Notes under the pieces: model-generated
The model's input: the letters and a program-made list of their open reading frames with translations, nothing else
Database searches by the model: none
Told to the model about the DNA's origin: nothing
Position numbers and translations under genes: made by a program
NCBI GenBank assembly: GCA_010030205.1
Contig: RGQD01000009.1
Location: 1-36,566, forward strand
Reading direction: 5' to 3'
Source of the DNA: Betaproteobacteria bacterium
GTDB taxonomy: Bacteria > Pseudomonadota > Gammaproteobacteria > Burkholderiales > Burkholderiaceae_C
Length of the DNA stretch: 36,566 nucleotides
Shown here: in pieces, positions 1 through 8,501 of the stretch
Layout of the letters: each line of letters begins with the position of its first letter
Numbering within the stretch: position 1 is the first letter of the stretch

Positions 1-780
1 AGGCTGGTCAATTTCGGCCACGGCCAGATGTACATGCTGGGCGCTTTCGTCACATGGTGGGCGGTGGTCAAGGCTGGCGTGCCTTATGCGCTGGCATTGC
101 CGATCGCGATGGCCATCGGTGCGCTGTTCGGCCTGCTGATGCAGCGCGTGATGCTCAAAGCCACTTTCGAGCAGAACCTGGTCTCGATCATGATCATGAC
201 GCTGGGCTTCGGCTATGTGCTGCAAGGCGGTGCGGCGCTGGTCTTCGGCTCGACCGGCCAGATCCTAGACACCGCGCTGTCGCGCAGCGAGATCAAGCTC
301 GGCGAGCTGTGGTTGACGCAGCAGGACCTGGCCATCGTGCTGGTGGCGATCGCGGTCTTTGTCGGCCTGAAATGGTTGCTCGACGGCACCCGCATTGGCA
401 GGCTGGTTCGCATGGTTGCCGAAGACCCCAAGCTCGCGCAGTTGGCTGGCGTGAACGTTCGTCGGGTCTATTACGGCGTTTTCGCTTTCGAGGGTGCGGC
501 GGTGGCTTTCGCTGCCGGCATGGTCGCGCCGCGCACACCGATCCTGACCTCGATGGGTTTCGAGGAGGTCATCATGACCTTTGTCGTCGTCGTGCTCGGT
601 GGCATCGGCAGCGTCACCGGTAGCTATGTCGCTGGCGTCGCGCTGGGCCTGTTCACGGCCTTGTTCGGCGCGCTGGTCTCGCCGGCCTACACCACGGCAG
701 CTTGCTTTCTGGTGTTGATCGCGGTGCTGGTGCTGCGGCCGGGCGGCCTGGGCGCCGGGTCGACAGCGGGGGTGCACTGA
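1..780 (+). CDS. livH: Branched-chain amino acid-type ABC transporter permease (LivH family), 5' end outside window
   Basis: Frame 1 is open from base 1 (RLVNFGHGQMYMLGAF...), matching the LivH N-terminal N-F-x-H-G-x-x-Y-M-L-G motif; hydrophobic throughout; ends at TGA 778-780. Confidence 0.88.
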   Translation, partial: RLVNFGHGQMYMLGAFVTWWAVVKAGVPYALALPIAMAIGALFGLLMQRVMLKATFEQNLVSIMIMTLGFGYVLQGGAALVFGSTGQILDTALSRSEIKLGELWLTQQDLAIVLVAIAVFVGLKWLLDGTRIGRLVRMVAEDPKLAQLAGVNVRRVYYGVFAFEGAAVAFAAGMVAPRTPILTSMGFEEVIMTFVVVVLGGIGSVTGSYVAGVALGLFTALFGALVSPAYTTAACFLVLIAVLVLRPGGLGAGSTAGVH

Positions 781-1742
781 TGCAGCGCCGCTGGCTCAAG
801 CGCCTGGCGCTGCCGCTGTTCGGTCTGCTGGTGTTCGCAGCGCCCACGCTGCTGGGCGGCAGCGGTGCGGTCTACAGCGCCGCCGTGCTGATCGCGATTT
901 TCGCGGTGATGGCCTACGGGCTTGACGTGATCGTCTCCGACCTCGGCGAAGTCAGCCTCGCGCACCCGGTGTTCTTCGCCGTCGGCAGCTACACCACCGC
1001 CTGGCTGTCAACCCGCGCCGGCCTGGGCTCCTGGGCCACGCTGGCGGCGACTATCGTGGTCGCGCTGTTGTTCGCCGCGGCGATCGGTCTGGTGACCCTG
1101 AGGCTGCGCGAGTTCGTCTTCTCGCTGGTCACTTACGCGGTCGGTGTGGTCGCGATCACGGTCGCGTCGAACTGGGCCTTCCTCGGCGGCTCGGATGGCA
1201 TCCGCGGCATCCCCTTGCTCGACCTGTCGGTCGGCGGCTTGCAGCTGAGCGCGCGCAACGACCGCGAGCTCTGGCCTTATGCCTTCGCGTTGCTGGCGGT
1301 CACGGTCTATCTGATCGACCGATTCCGCCGCTCGCTGCTCGGCGCAGCGGCGATCATGGTCCACCTGAACCCGCGTCTGGCGACGATGGCGGGCACCGAC
1401 CCGGCGCGCGTGCGGCTGCAGGTCTTTCTGTTCTCGGCGCCCATCAGTGCCGCGGCGGGCTGGCTCTACGCATACCAACGCGCCTATGTCAGCGCCGACG
1501 TGCTCGAGAACTACTTCCTGATCCTGATGCTGACTGCTGTGGTGTTGATCGGCCGGCGCCAGCTGCTCGGGCCCTTGATTGCGACCGCGATGGTGCTGGT
1601 GCAGGAGAAGTTCTTCTCGCTCGGCGGCAATGTCGACAAGATCGTCCTCGGCGCCGTGCTGATCGTGATCTTGGGTTTCTTCCCGCAAGGTTTGATGGGG
1701 CTGTTGCAGCCGCTGCGGCGCTTGCTGCAGCGCGGTCGCTGA
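780..1742 (+). CDS. livM: Branched-chain amino acid-type ABC transporter permease (LivM family)
   Basis: ATG at 780 overlaps the livH stop by 1 nt (TGATG). Polytopic LivM-like protein MQRRWLKRLALPLFGLL...GGSDGIRGIPLL. Confidence 0.85.
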   Translation: MQRRWLKRLALPLFGLLVFAAPTLLGGSGAVYSAAVLIAIFAVMAYGLDVIVSDLGEVSLAHPVFFAVGSYTTAWLSTRAGLGSWATLAATIVVALLFAAAIGLVTLRLREFVFSLVTYAVGVVAITVASNWAFLGGSDGIRGIPLLDLSVGGLQLSARNDRELWPYAFALLAVTVYLIDRFRRSLLGAAAIMVHLNPRLATMAGTDPARVRLQVFLFSAPISAAAGWLYAYQRAYVSADVLENYFLILMLTAVVLIGRRQLLGPLIATAMVLVQEKFFSLGGNVDKIVLGAVLIVILGFFPQGLMGLLQPLRRLLQRGR

Positions 1743-1933
1743 CGCGTGGCAAGCCTGGTTCGGCCAGCGTGTGAGCTGGCGCTGCTGCAAGAATTTTCGG
1801 GCTGGCAGGCGCCAAGCCTAGTGTTGGAGGCGAATTCTCGCTGACCCGTTTGGCGCGAAGTATCGCGCTATCTCTGCGTTTCTTGGGCTGCGGCCAGCAT
1901 GTTTACTGCATCGCCTGGCAGCACCGCTGAGGC

Positions 1934-1970
1934 GGTCAAACCGCGCGCATTTCATGTCGCGCGGGTGACC
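1934..1970. promoter_or_regulatory. Extended imperfect stem-loop in the livM/hydrolase intergenic region
   Basis: GGTCA-aa-CCGCGCG-catttcatgt-CGCGCGG-g-TGACC: 12 pairs with one small internal loop; no following T-tract. Confidence 0.5.
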
Positions 1971-2067
1971 GACGCTGACTCGATGGATCGCCGAGCATTG
2001 CCATAGGCTTCGCTGGCGCGGGTCCCAGTTGCGGCCTGTGGCCGCGTCCACACTTTGAGAATCTTCA

Positions 2068-3303
2068 ATGACCGTCAAACCTGAATCCCTGGGCATGTGC
2101 TCGCAGCGCCTGGCGCGCATCGACCGCTTCATCGCCGACAAGTACATCGCGTCGGGCAAGCTGCCTTGCGCGCAATTGCAGATCACGCGCCAAGGTCAGC
2201 TCGTTCACCAGTCTGTGCTCGGCAAGGCCTCGCTCGAGACCGGCGCGCCGATGACCGAGGACAGCATCGTTCGCATCTACTCGATGACCAAGCCGATCAC
2301 CAGCGTGGCCTTCATGATGCTGGTCGAAGAGGGCCTGGTCGCGCTGGAAGATCCGGTGACCCGGTTCATCCCCGAGTGGCGTGATCTGGGTGTGTACGTC
2401 TCAGGTCTGCCAGGCGCCTTCCAGACCCGGCCCACCGATTCGCCGATGCGAATGATCGATTTGCTGCGCCACACCTCGGGCCTGACCTACGGTTTCCAGT
2501 ACCGCACCAATGTCGATTCAGCCTACCGCAAAGGCCGCCTCGATCCGACCGAGCGGACCGGCGGGCTGGACGACTTCATCTCAGCGCTGGGCAAGATGCC
2601 GCTGGAGTTCTCGCCGGGCAGCGCCTGGAACTACTCGGTGGCCACCGACGTGCTGGGCTACCTGGTCGGCAAGATATCGGGTGTACCGTTTCAGGACTTT
2701 TTGCAGCAGCGAATCCTCGGGCCGCTGGGCATGGTCGACACCGCTTTCCACGTGACCGATGACAAGGCCGCTCGTTTCGCGCAGTGCTATGTCCAATCGC
2801 CAGAAGGCCGGTTGACGCCGCAGATCGTGGGCCCGAGCTTTCGCGAGCCGCCGTCAGCGCCCTCGGGCGGTGGCGGTCTGGTCAGCACGGCGGCCGACTA
2901 CATGCGTTTTTGCGAAGCGCTGCGCCTCGGCGGTGTGTCGGGGACCGGGCCCAATGCAGCGCGGCTGCTCGGACCCAAGACCCTGGCGCTGATGCGATCG
3001 AACCACCTGCCGGGCGGACGCGACCTGGCCGATATGTCGGTGTCGATGTTCTCCGAAGCGACCTACCGCGGCGTGGGTTTTGGCCTGGGTTTTGCGATGA
3101 CCACCGATGTCGCCCGCACCGGCATCTCGGGCTCGCTGGGCGAATACTGGTGGGGCGGTGCGGCGTCGACGGCTTTCTGGATCGACCCCGTCGAGGACCT
3201 TTGCGTCGTCTTGCTGTCCCAGTTCAGACCCTCCAGCCTGTACCCTATCCGTCGCGAATTGCGAACGATGATCAGCGCGGCCGTGATCGATTCCAAGGCA
3301 TGA
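2068..3303 (+). CDS. Serine hydrolase, class C beta-lactamase/EstB-like family
   Basis: SxxK motif in YSMTKPITS, Tyr motif in WNYSVATDVLGYL, full-length 411 aa. Confidence 0.85.
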   Translation: MTVKPESLGMCSQRLARIDRFIADKYIASGKLPCAQLQITRQGQLVHQSVLGKASLETGAPMTEDSIVRIYSMTKPITSVAFMMLVEEGLVALEDPVTRFIPEWRDLGVYVSGLPGAFQTRPTDSPMRMIDLLRHTSGLTYGFQYRTNVDSAYRKGRLDPTERTGGLDDFISALGKMPLEFSPGSAWNYSVATDVLGYLVGKISGVPFQDFLQQRILGPLGMVDTAFHVTDDKAARFAQCYVQSPEGRLTPQIVGPSFREPPSAPSGGGGLVSTAADYMRFCEALRLGGVSGTGPNAARLLGPKTLALMRSNHLPGGRDLADMSVSMFSEATYRGVGFGLGFAMTTDVARTGISGSLGEYWWGGAASTAFWIDPVEDLCVVLLSQFRPSSLYPIRRELRTMISAAVIDSKA

Positions 3304-3340
3304 TGGCGCACAGAGCCCCTCAACCTCCGCAAAGACGCCC

Positions 3341-4510
3341 ATGAACCCTGACACCACCGCCTGCATCGCCGGCGCTTACGAGCATCCGCTGCGTTTTGCG
3401 CCCGACAAGTCGATCGCGCAGCTGCATGCCGAGTGCGCCCGCGGCGCGCTGGACGACGCCGGGCTGAGCTTTGCCGACGTCGATGGTTATTTCTGTGCCG
3501 CCGATGCGCCCGGCGGCATTCCGGCCTTGATGGTCGACTACATGAACCTGAAGGTCAAACAGGTCGACGGCACCGAGTCGGGCGGCTGCTCGTACATCAG
3601 CCATGTCGGCAAAGCGGCGCAAGCCATCGCCGATGGCCGGTGCTCGGTGGCGCTGATCACCTTGGCCGGCAAACCGCGAAGCAGCGGCCAGGCCACCGGT
3701 ACCGAGATCCGCGTGCTACCGACCGATCGTCCCGCTTCGGCCTGGGAGGCGCCTTATGGCTGGACCGTCGCGGGTCTGTACGCCAACTACGCGCGTCGCC
3801 ACATGCACGCGTACGGCACGACGCCCGAGCAAATGGCCTGGGTCAAGGTCTCGGCATCGCGGCACGCGCAGCACAACCCGAATGCGCTGCTGCGCAAGCT
3901 GTACACGGTCGAGGACGTGCTGGCGTCGCCGCTGGTGGCCGACCCACTGCGCCGCCTAGACTGCTGTGTGATCACCGATGGCGGCGGCGCGCTCGTGCTC
4001 GTCAGTGCCGCAGTGGCCCGGACTTTGAAGCGCCCGCTGGTGCGTGTCAGAGGATTCGGGGAGACGGTCAGAACCAACGAGGCTGGCCGCTGCGACATGC
4101 TCGAGACCGGCGCTGCGGTCTCGGGTGCGAGGGCCTTCGGGCAGGCGGGTCTGAAGCCTGCTGACGTGCACTATGCGTCGATCTACGACAACTTCAGCAT
4201 CATGGTGCTGATGCAACTCGAAGACCTGGGCTTTTGTGCCAAAGGCCAGAGCGGGCGCTTCGTCGAAGAGGGCAACCTGATCTCGGGCGTGGGCAAATTG
4301 CCTTGGAATACCGACGGCGGCGGCCTGTGCAACAACCATCCGCAGAACCGCGGTGGCATCACCAAAGTCATCGAAGCCGTGCGCCAGCTGCGCGGCGAGG
4401 CCCACCCCGCAGTCCAGGTCAAGAACTGTGGCGTCGCCATCGCCAGCGGCCCCGGCATGGTGCTGGGCATCGGTCATGCACACGCCACCGTCGTGTTGGA
4501 GAGAATGTGA
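3341..4510 (+). CDS. Thiolase / lipid-transfer-protein (SCPx/Ltp2-like) family protein
   Basis: 389 aa; thiolase-like ESGGCSYISHVGKA and NTDGGGLCNNHPQNRGG; directly followed by a DUF35 gene. Confidence 0.82.
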   Translation: MNPDTTACIAGAYEHPLRFAPDKSIAQLHAECARGALDDAGLSFADVDGYFCAADAPGGIPALMVDYMNLKVKQVDGTESGGCSYISHVGKAAQAIADGRCSVALITLAGKPRSSGQATGTEIRVLPTDRPASAWEAPYGWTVAGLYANYARRHMHAYGTTPEQMAWVKVSASRHAQHNPNALLRKLYTVEDVLASPLVADPLRRLDCCVITDGGGALVLVSAAVARTLKRPLVRVRGFGETVRTNEAGRCDMLETGAAVSGARAFGQAGLKPADVHYASIYDNFSIMVLMQLEDLGFCAKGQSGRFVEEGNLISGVGKLPWNTDGGGLCNNHPQNRGGITKVIEAVRQLRGEAHPAVQVKNCGVAIASGPGMVLGIGHAHATVVLERM

Positions 4511-4902
4511 TGAGCGACCTAGCCAAAGACCCCTACGTCGCCGCTTTCCCGGAGACGCTGCCGTTCTGGGCGGCAGCAGCGAACGGTGTGTTCATGCTGC
4601 CGCGCTGCAAGCGCTGCACCAAAGTCCATTGGCATCCGCGCGCTTTTTGCCCGTTCTGCCACGACACCGACCTGGAGTGGATCGCCGCATCGGGGCGCGG
4701 CAAGGTCTACTCGTATTCGATCGTTCGCCATCCGAAATCACCTTATGTGCTGGCCTATGTCGAGATCGAAGAGGGTTTGCTGTTGATGAGCAACATCGTC
4801 GATTGCGAGTTCGATGCGGTGCATGTCGACATGCCGGTGCAGGTGCAGATGCGGGCCACGCCGGAAGGCCGGCATGCGCCGGTGTTCGGGCCGGTCCGCT
4901 GA
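4510..4902 (+). CDS. Zn-ribbon/OB-fold DUF35-type acyl-CoA-associated protein
   Basis: ATG at 4510 overlaps the thiolase stop. MLPRCKRCTKVHWHPRAFCPFCHDTDLEW is a CxxC...CxxC rubredoxin-like zinc ribbon, followed by an OB-fold-like region. Confidence 0.87.
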   Translation: MSDLAKDPYVAAFPETLPFWAAAANGVFMLPRCKRCTKVHWHPRAFCPFCHDTDLEWIAASGRGKVYSYSIVRHPKSPYVLAYVEIEEGLLLMSNIVDCEFDAVHVDMPVQVQMRATPEGRHAPVFGPVR

Positions 4903-4950
4903 AACAGCGCCGCCCGCCGATTTCACCATTCGTTTCAAGCGCCAAACTCC

Positions 4951-5748
4951 ATGACGAGACAAGACAAACCGATTCGAACCGACATCGGCTGGAGCGACGC
5001 CAGCAGCATCACGATCTTCGGCAAGGACTTTCCCAGCGAGATCCTCGGTCACCTGAATCTGGGTGACATGGGATTCATGGAGCTCACCGGGCGTGTCCCG
5101 AATGCCCAGGAATCGCGCATGTTCAACGCGATGGTCGTCACGCTGGTCGAGCATGGCATCACGCCGAGTGCCTTGGTGGCACGAATGACCTATCTGGGTG
5201 CGCCCGAGTCCATGCAGGGCGCGGTGGCAGCGGGTCTGAATGGCTTGGGGACAGTCTTTGTCGGCAGCATCGAAGGGGCTGCCAAGATGCTGTCCGAGGC
5301 GATGCCCGCAGCGCTCGCCGATGCAGACTTGGCGGCTTTGGCAGGGCCGATTGTGGCGTCGTTTCAGGCCCAGAAACGCATCGTTCCCGGTATCGGCCAC
5401 CCCTTCCACAAACCGATCGATCCGCGCACACCGCGCCTGCAGGAGATCGCCAGGGAGACGGGTTTCGACGGACCCTACCTGGCTTTGATGACAGCGATCG
5501 CGACCGAAGCGACGCTGCGCAGCGGCAAGCCCTTGCCGATGAATGCGACAGGGGCCATCGGTGCGCTGTGCTGCGAGATGGGCTTTGATTGGAAGATTTG
5601 CCGGGGCCTGGGCGTGATGGCGCGCGCGGTCGGCCTGGTGGGCCATATCCTCGAGGAGTCACGCCGGCCTATGGCCGCCGAGATCTGGCACTCGATCGAG
5701 GCGCGCGCCACGGCTCACTTCCATGAGCCGCCAGTCCAGGGCGAATGA
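4951..5748 (+). CDS. Citryl-CoA lyase / short citrate-synthase-like C-C lyase
   Basis: 265 aa; ...ITIFGKDFPSEILGHLNLGDMGFMELTGRVPNAQE... and GIGHPFHKPIDPR resemble citrate synthase superfamily lyases. Confidence 0.75.
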   Translation: MTRQDKPIRTDIGWSDASSITIFGKDFPSEILGHLNLGDMGFMELTGRVPNAQESRMFNAMVVTLVEHGITPSALVARMTYLGAPESMQGAVAAGLNGLGTVFVGSIEGAAKMLSEAMPAALADADLAALAGPIVASFQAQKRIVPGIGHPFHKPIDPRTPRLQEIARETGFDGPYLALMTAIATEATLRSGKPLPMNATGAIGALCCEMGFDWKICRGLGVMARAVGLVGHILEESRRPMAAEIWHSIEARATAHFHEPPVQGE

Positions 5749-5761
5749 ACCTGGCAGTGCG

Positions 5762-7030
5762 TCAGCGATGGCGCATCAAGTGCAAGGCCATCGCATGGTA
5801 GGCCGGCAGTGAGTGTGGATCGATGCCCATGTTGCCCGCGACATGGTGCGATGCGTAACGGGCGATGACCATCTCGGCAGTTGGGTCGATGTACAGCGCC
5901 TGGCCATGGACACCGCGCGCCATGAAAGCGCCGTGGGCGTTGTGCGATACCCACCACATGTTGCGATAGCTCCAGCCAGGCAGGGTCAGGTAGCCCGCAG
6001 GCTTGAACTTGACCGGGTCTGCACCAGCTCGGATGTCATCGACCACAGCCTTCGGGATCAGTTGTCGGCCATCGGCCTGGCCGTTGTTGCGCATCATCTC
6101 GCCGAAGCGGGCGAGGTCGCGCAAGGTCGTGTTGAGCCCGCCGCCGGCAAACTCGGTGCCCGTGGTGTCGACGCTGATGTAAGCGTCATGCTCAGCGCCG
6201 AGGTGGCGCCAAATCCGTTGCGAGAGATTCTCGGCCAGCGACATCCCGGTCAGGCGCTGGATGATCCAGCCCAGCGCGTCAGTGTTGACGGTCTTGTAGG
6301 CAAATTGCTCGCCATGGCTGCCTTGACACTTCACGGTCGTCAAGTACTCGTAAAAGCTTTGCGGGCCCTGATAAGCCGCAGGCCTTGGCATGATGTGGCC
6401 GGCGCGCACATAGTCCCAGATTTCGGCCTTGGGGTCGGTGTAGACCTCGCTGTACTGCAGCCCTGTCGTCATGTCCATCAACTGACGCACCGTGGCCTGA
6501 CCGAAAGCGCTGGGACCGAGTTCCGGGACGTATTGCGAAACCGGTGCACGGTCGTCGAGCAGACCTTCGTGCACCAAGCACGCGGCGATGCTGCCGATGA
6601 ATGATTTGGTGACCGAAAACGCAATGTGCGGTCGGTCGGCGTCGAGCACGCCAAAGTAGCGCTCATCGACGACACGGCCTCGGTGCAGCACCAAGATGCC
6701 ATCGGTGTAGTTGGCGTCCATAGCTTGCGCCCAGGTCATCGGCACTTGGCTGCCGATGGGCCTGAAGCTGACAGTGTCGAGGTCGTCGCGATCCGCGCGA
6801 GGCAGCGCGAGCGCTGCGGCGCCTCGCGCAACAGTCTTGGTCGGCACCAGGGCCCGCATATTGCTGTAGGCCCACCGGCTTTGCGGAAATTTCCGCATGC
6901 TGCCGTCGGCAAAGCACACGAGTTTTTCGGCCGGCGGCGGTGAGCCCACCATCCAAGCGAGTCGCTTCGGGTCGCTGTCCCAGGCATTGGCCATCGATGG
7001 CGACGGATCGGGCGAAGTGGTTGTGGTCAT
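5762..7030 (-). CDS. Serine hydrolase, beta-lactamase family (6-aminohexanoate-dimer hydrolase NylB-like)
   Basis: SVTK nucleophile motif (IAFSVTKSFIGS), Y-x-N-like YKTVNTDALGW, 422 aa. Confidence 0.83.
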   Translation of the reverse strand: MTTTTSPDPSPSMANAWDSDPKRLAWMVGSPPPAEKLVCFADGSMRKFPQSRWAYSNMRALVPTKTVARGAAALALPRADRDDLDTVSFRPIGSQVPMTWAQAMDANYTDGILVLHRGRVVDERYFGVLDADRPHIAFSVTKSFIGSIAACLVHEGLLDDRAPVSQYVPELGPSAFGQATVRQLMDMTTGLQYSEVYTDPKAEIWDYVRAGHIMPRPAAYQGPQSFYEYLTTVKCQGSHGEQFAYKTVNTDALGWIIQRLTGMSLAENLSQRIWRHLGAEHDAYISVDTTGTEFAGGGLNTTLRDLARFGEMMRNNGQADGRQLIPKAVVDDIRAGADPVKFKPAGYLTLPGWSYRNMWWVSHNAHGAFMARGVHGQALYIDPTAEMVIARYASHHVAGNMGIDPHSLPAYHAMALHLMRHR

Positions 7031-7122
7031 GATGCGATGGGCGAGCTGAGGGGTGAGGTGACGGGAGGACCGCCACGCTCAAGGAGATGTCGCGCGTTTG
7101 GCACGCGGCCTGCGGATCTGGC

Positions 7123-8397
7123 TCAGATGTTCGAGCCCGCGATGATGTTGCCAAAACGCTGCCACGTCTTGCCGTCCCAGCGCATCAGCTGCATCTGGGT
7201 CAGCGGGTGGTGGTTGGTCGGGCTGGTGTTGACCTTGATGCCTGGCAGCAGCATCTGATTTTCCAGGTTGTGCAGGTTGTTGACCTGGGCCATGATGTTG
7301 GCGCGGGTGAAGTTGCCGTTGCACTGCTCCAGCACACGTTGCAGCACCTGCGCGACCATGTAGCCATAGGCGTTATAGGCTTCGTTCGGATTGCCTTCCG
7401 GGTAGTACTTGGCCATGAAAGCCTTGTAGGTCTTGATCGCGGCGTCGTCTGCCCAGCTCGGATCGCTGGGGTCTTTGATGTAGACCGAGCTGATCACACC
7501 GATAGACCTTTCAACGCCGGCCGGCACGATGGTGGAGGTGACCGATGCCACCCCGCTCGGGACCAAGTGCAGCGCTTTCCAGCCGATTTCATTGACGCGC
7601 CGAATCGCCATCGCGCCGAACTTGCCGGTCACGCCAGAGATCAACACGTCAGCGCCAGTGGCTTTCAGCGTGATCAGTTGGGAGTCTATGGTCGGGTCGG
7701 TGACTTCATAGGACAGCGCCGTGGCTGTGCTGTCGAATTGCGCGCCCAGCACCTCTTTCGCGCCGGCGAGGAAGTCGCGGCCCAGATCGTCGTTCTGGTA
7801 CAGGATCGCGAACTTCGCCTTCGGGTTTTGTTGCAGTGCGTACTTGACGAAGATCTGGCTCTCGATTCTGGCGCTGGGCGCAAACGGGATGGTCCAGGGG
7901 TAGCTCTTGTAGTCACCCCATTTGTCGCCATTGACCGACAGGAACAGATGCGGAATGCCCAGGCCATTGAGGTACTTGACAATCGCTGAATTGGGCCCGG
8001 TGCCGAGCTGCGAGAACAAGAAAGCGACCTCGTCTTGTTCGACCAATCGCCGCGTCTGCTCCAGCGTCTTGGGTGGCGAGAAGCCATCGTCCAGGATGAT
8101 GTAGTTGATCTTGCGACCGGCAATGCCGCCCTGCTCGTTGAGCATCTTGAAGTAAGCACCTTGCGCACGGTTGGTCGTGCCGAGCGCCGAGACTGGCCCA
8201 CTCAAGGACGTGGTGGTGCCGATCTTGATTTCGCTGGCTGTGACACCCGGTGTTGCCTGTGCGTTGGCCAGGCCAGGCGCGAGCAACGCGCCCGCTGCCG
8301 CTGCGGCCGCGCCGCTGAGCAGCAGCCGACGGTCTCCGGAAAAAGCCTTGTCGGTATCGGGGCCGGTGCTTGTCTTCGTTGTGTTCTTTGAATTCAT
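7123..8397 (-). CDS. Liv-type ABC transporter substrate-binding protein
   Basis: Start chosen at MNSKNTTKTSTG... (8397), with a hydrophobic signal segment RRLLLSGAAAAAAGALLAPGLANAQ; periplasmic binding protein core EIKIGTTTSLSGPVSALG. Confidence 0.87.
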   Translation of the reverse strand: MNSKNTTKTSTGPDTDKAFSGDRRLLLSGAAAAAAGALLAPGLANAQATPGVTASEIKIGTTTSLSGPVSALGTTNRAQGAYFKMLNEQGGIAGRKINYIILDDGFSPPKTLEQTRRLVEQDEVAFLFSQLGTGPNSAIVKYLNGLGIPHLFLSVNGDKWGDYKSYPWTIPFAPSARIESQIFVKYALQQNPKAKFAILYQNDDLGRDFLAGAKEVLGAQFDSTATALSYEVTDPTIDSQLITLKATGADVLISGVTGKFGAMAIRRVNEIGWKALHLVPSGVASVTSTIVPAGVERSIGVISSVYIKDPSDPSWADDAAIKTYKAFMAKYYPEGNPNEAYNAYGYMVAQVLQRVLEQCNGNFTRANIMAQVNNLHNLENQMLLPGIKVNTSPTNHHPLTQMQLMRWDGKTWQRFGNIIAGSNI

Positions 8398-8501
8398 GGT
8401 CTCTTCCTTGAAAAATTTCGTCGTTGATCGGCTGTCTCGACTGTCATTCACTATACGGTCTTAACAATCGAGTGGCAGACGAAACGGGGTGCTGCGTAGT
8501 T

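Noticed and set aside
7087-7989. 300-aa + strand ORF
   Set aside because: Antisense to the Liv-type binding protein gene; no domain recognised.
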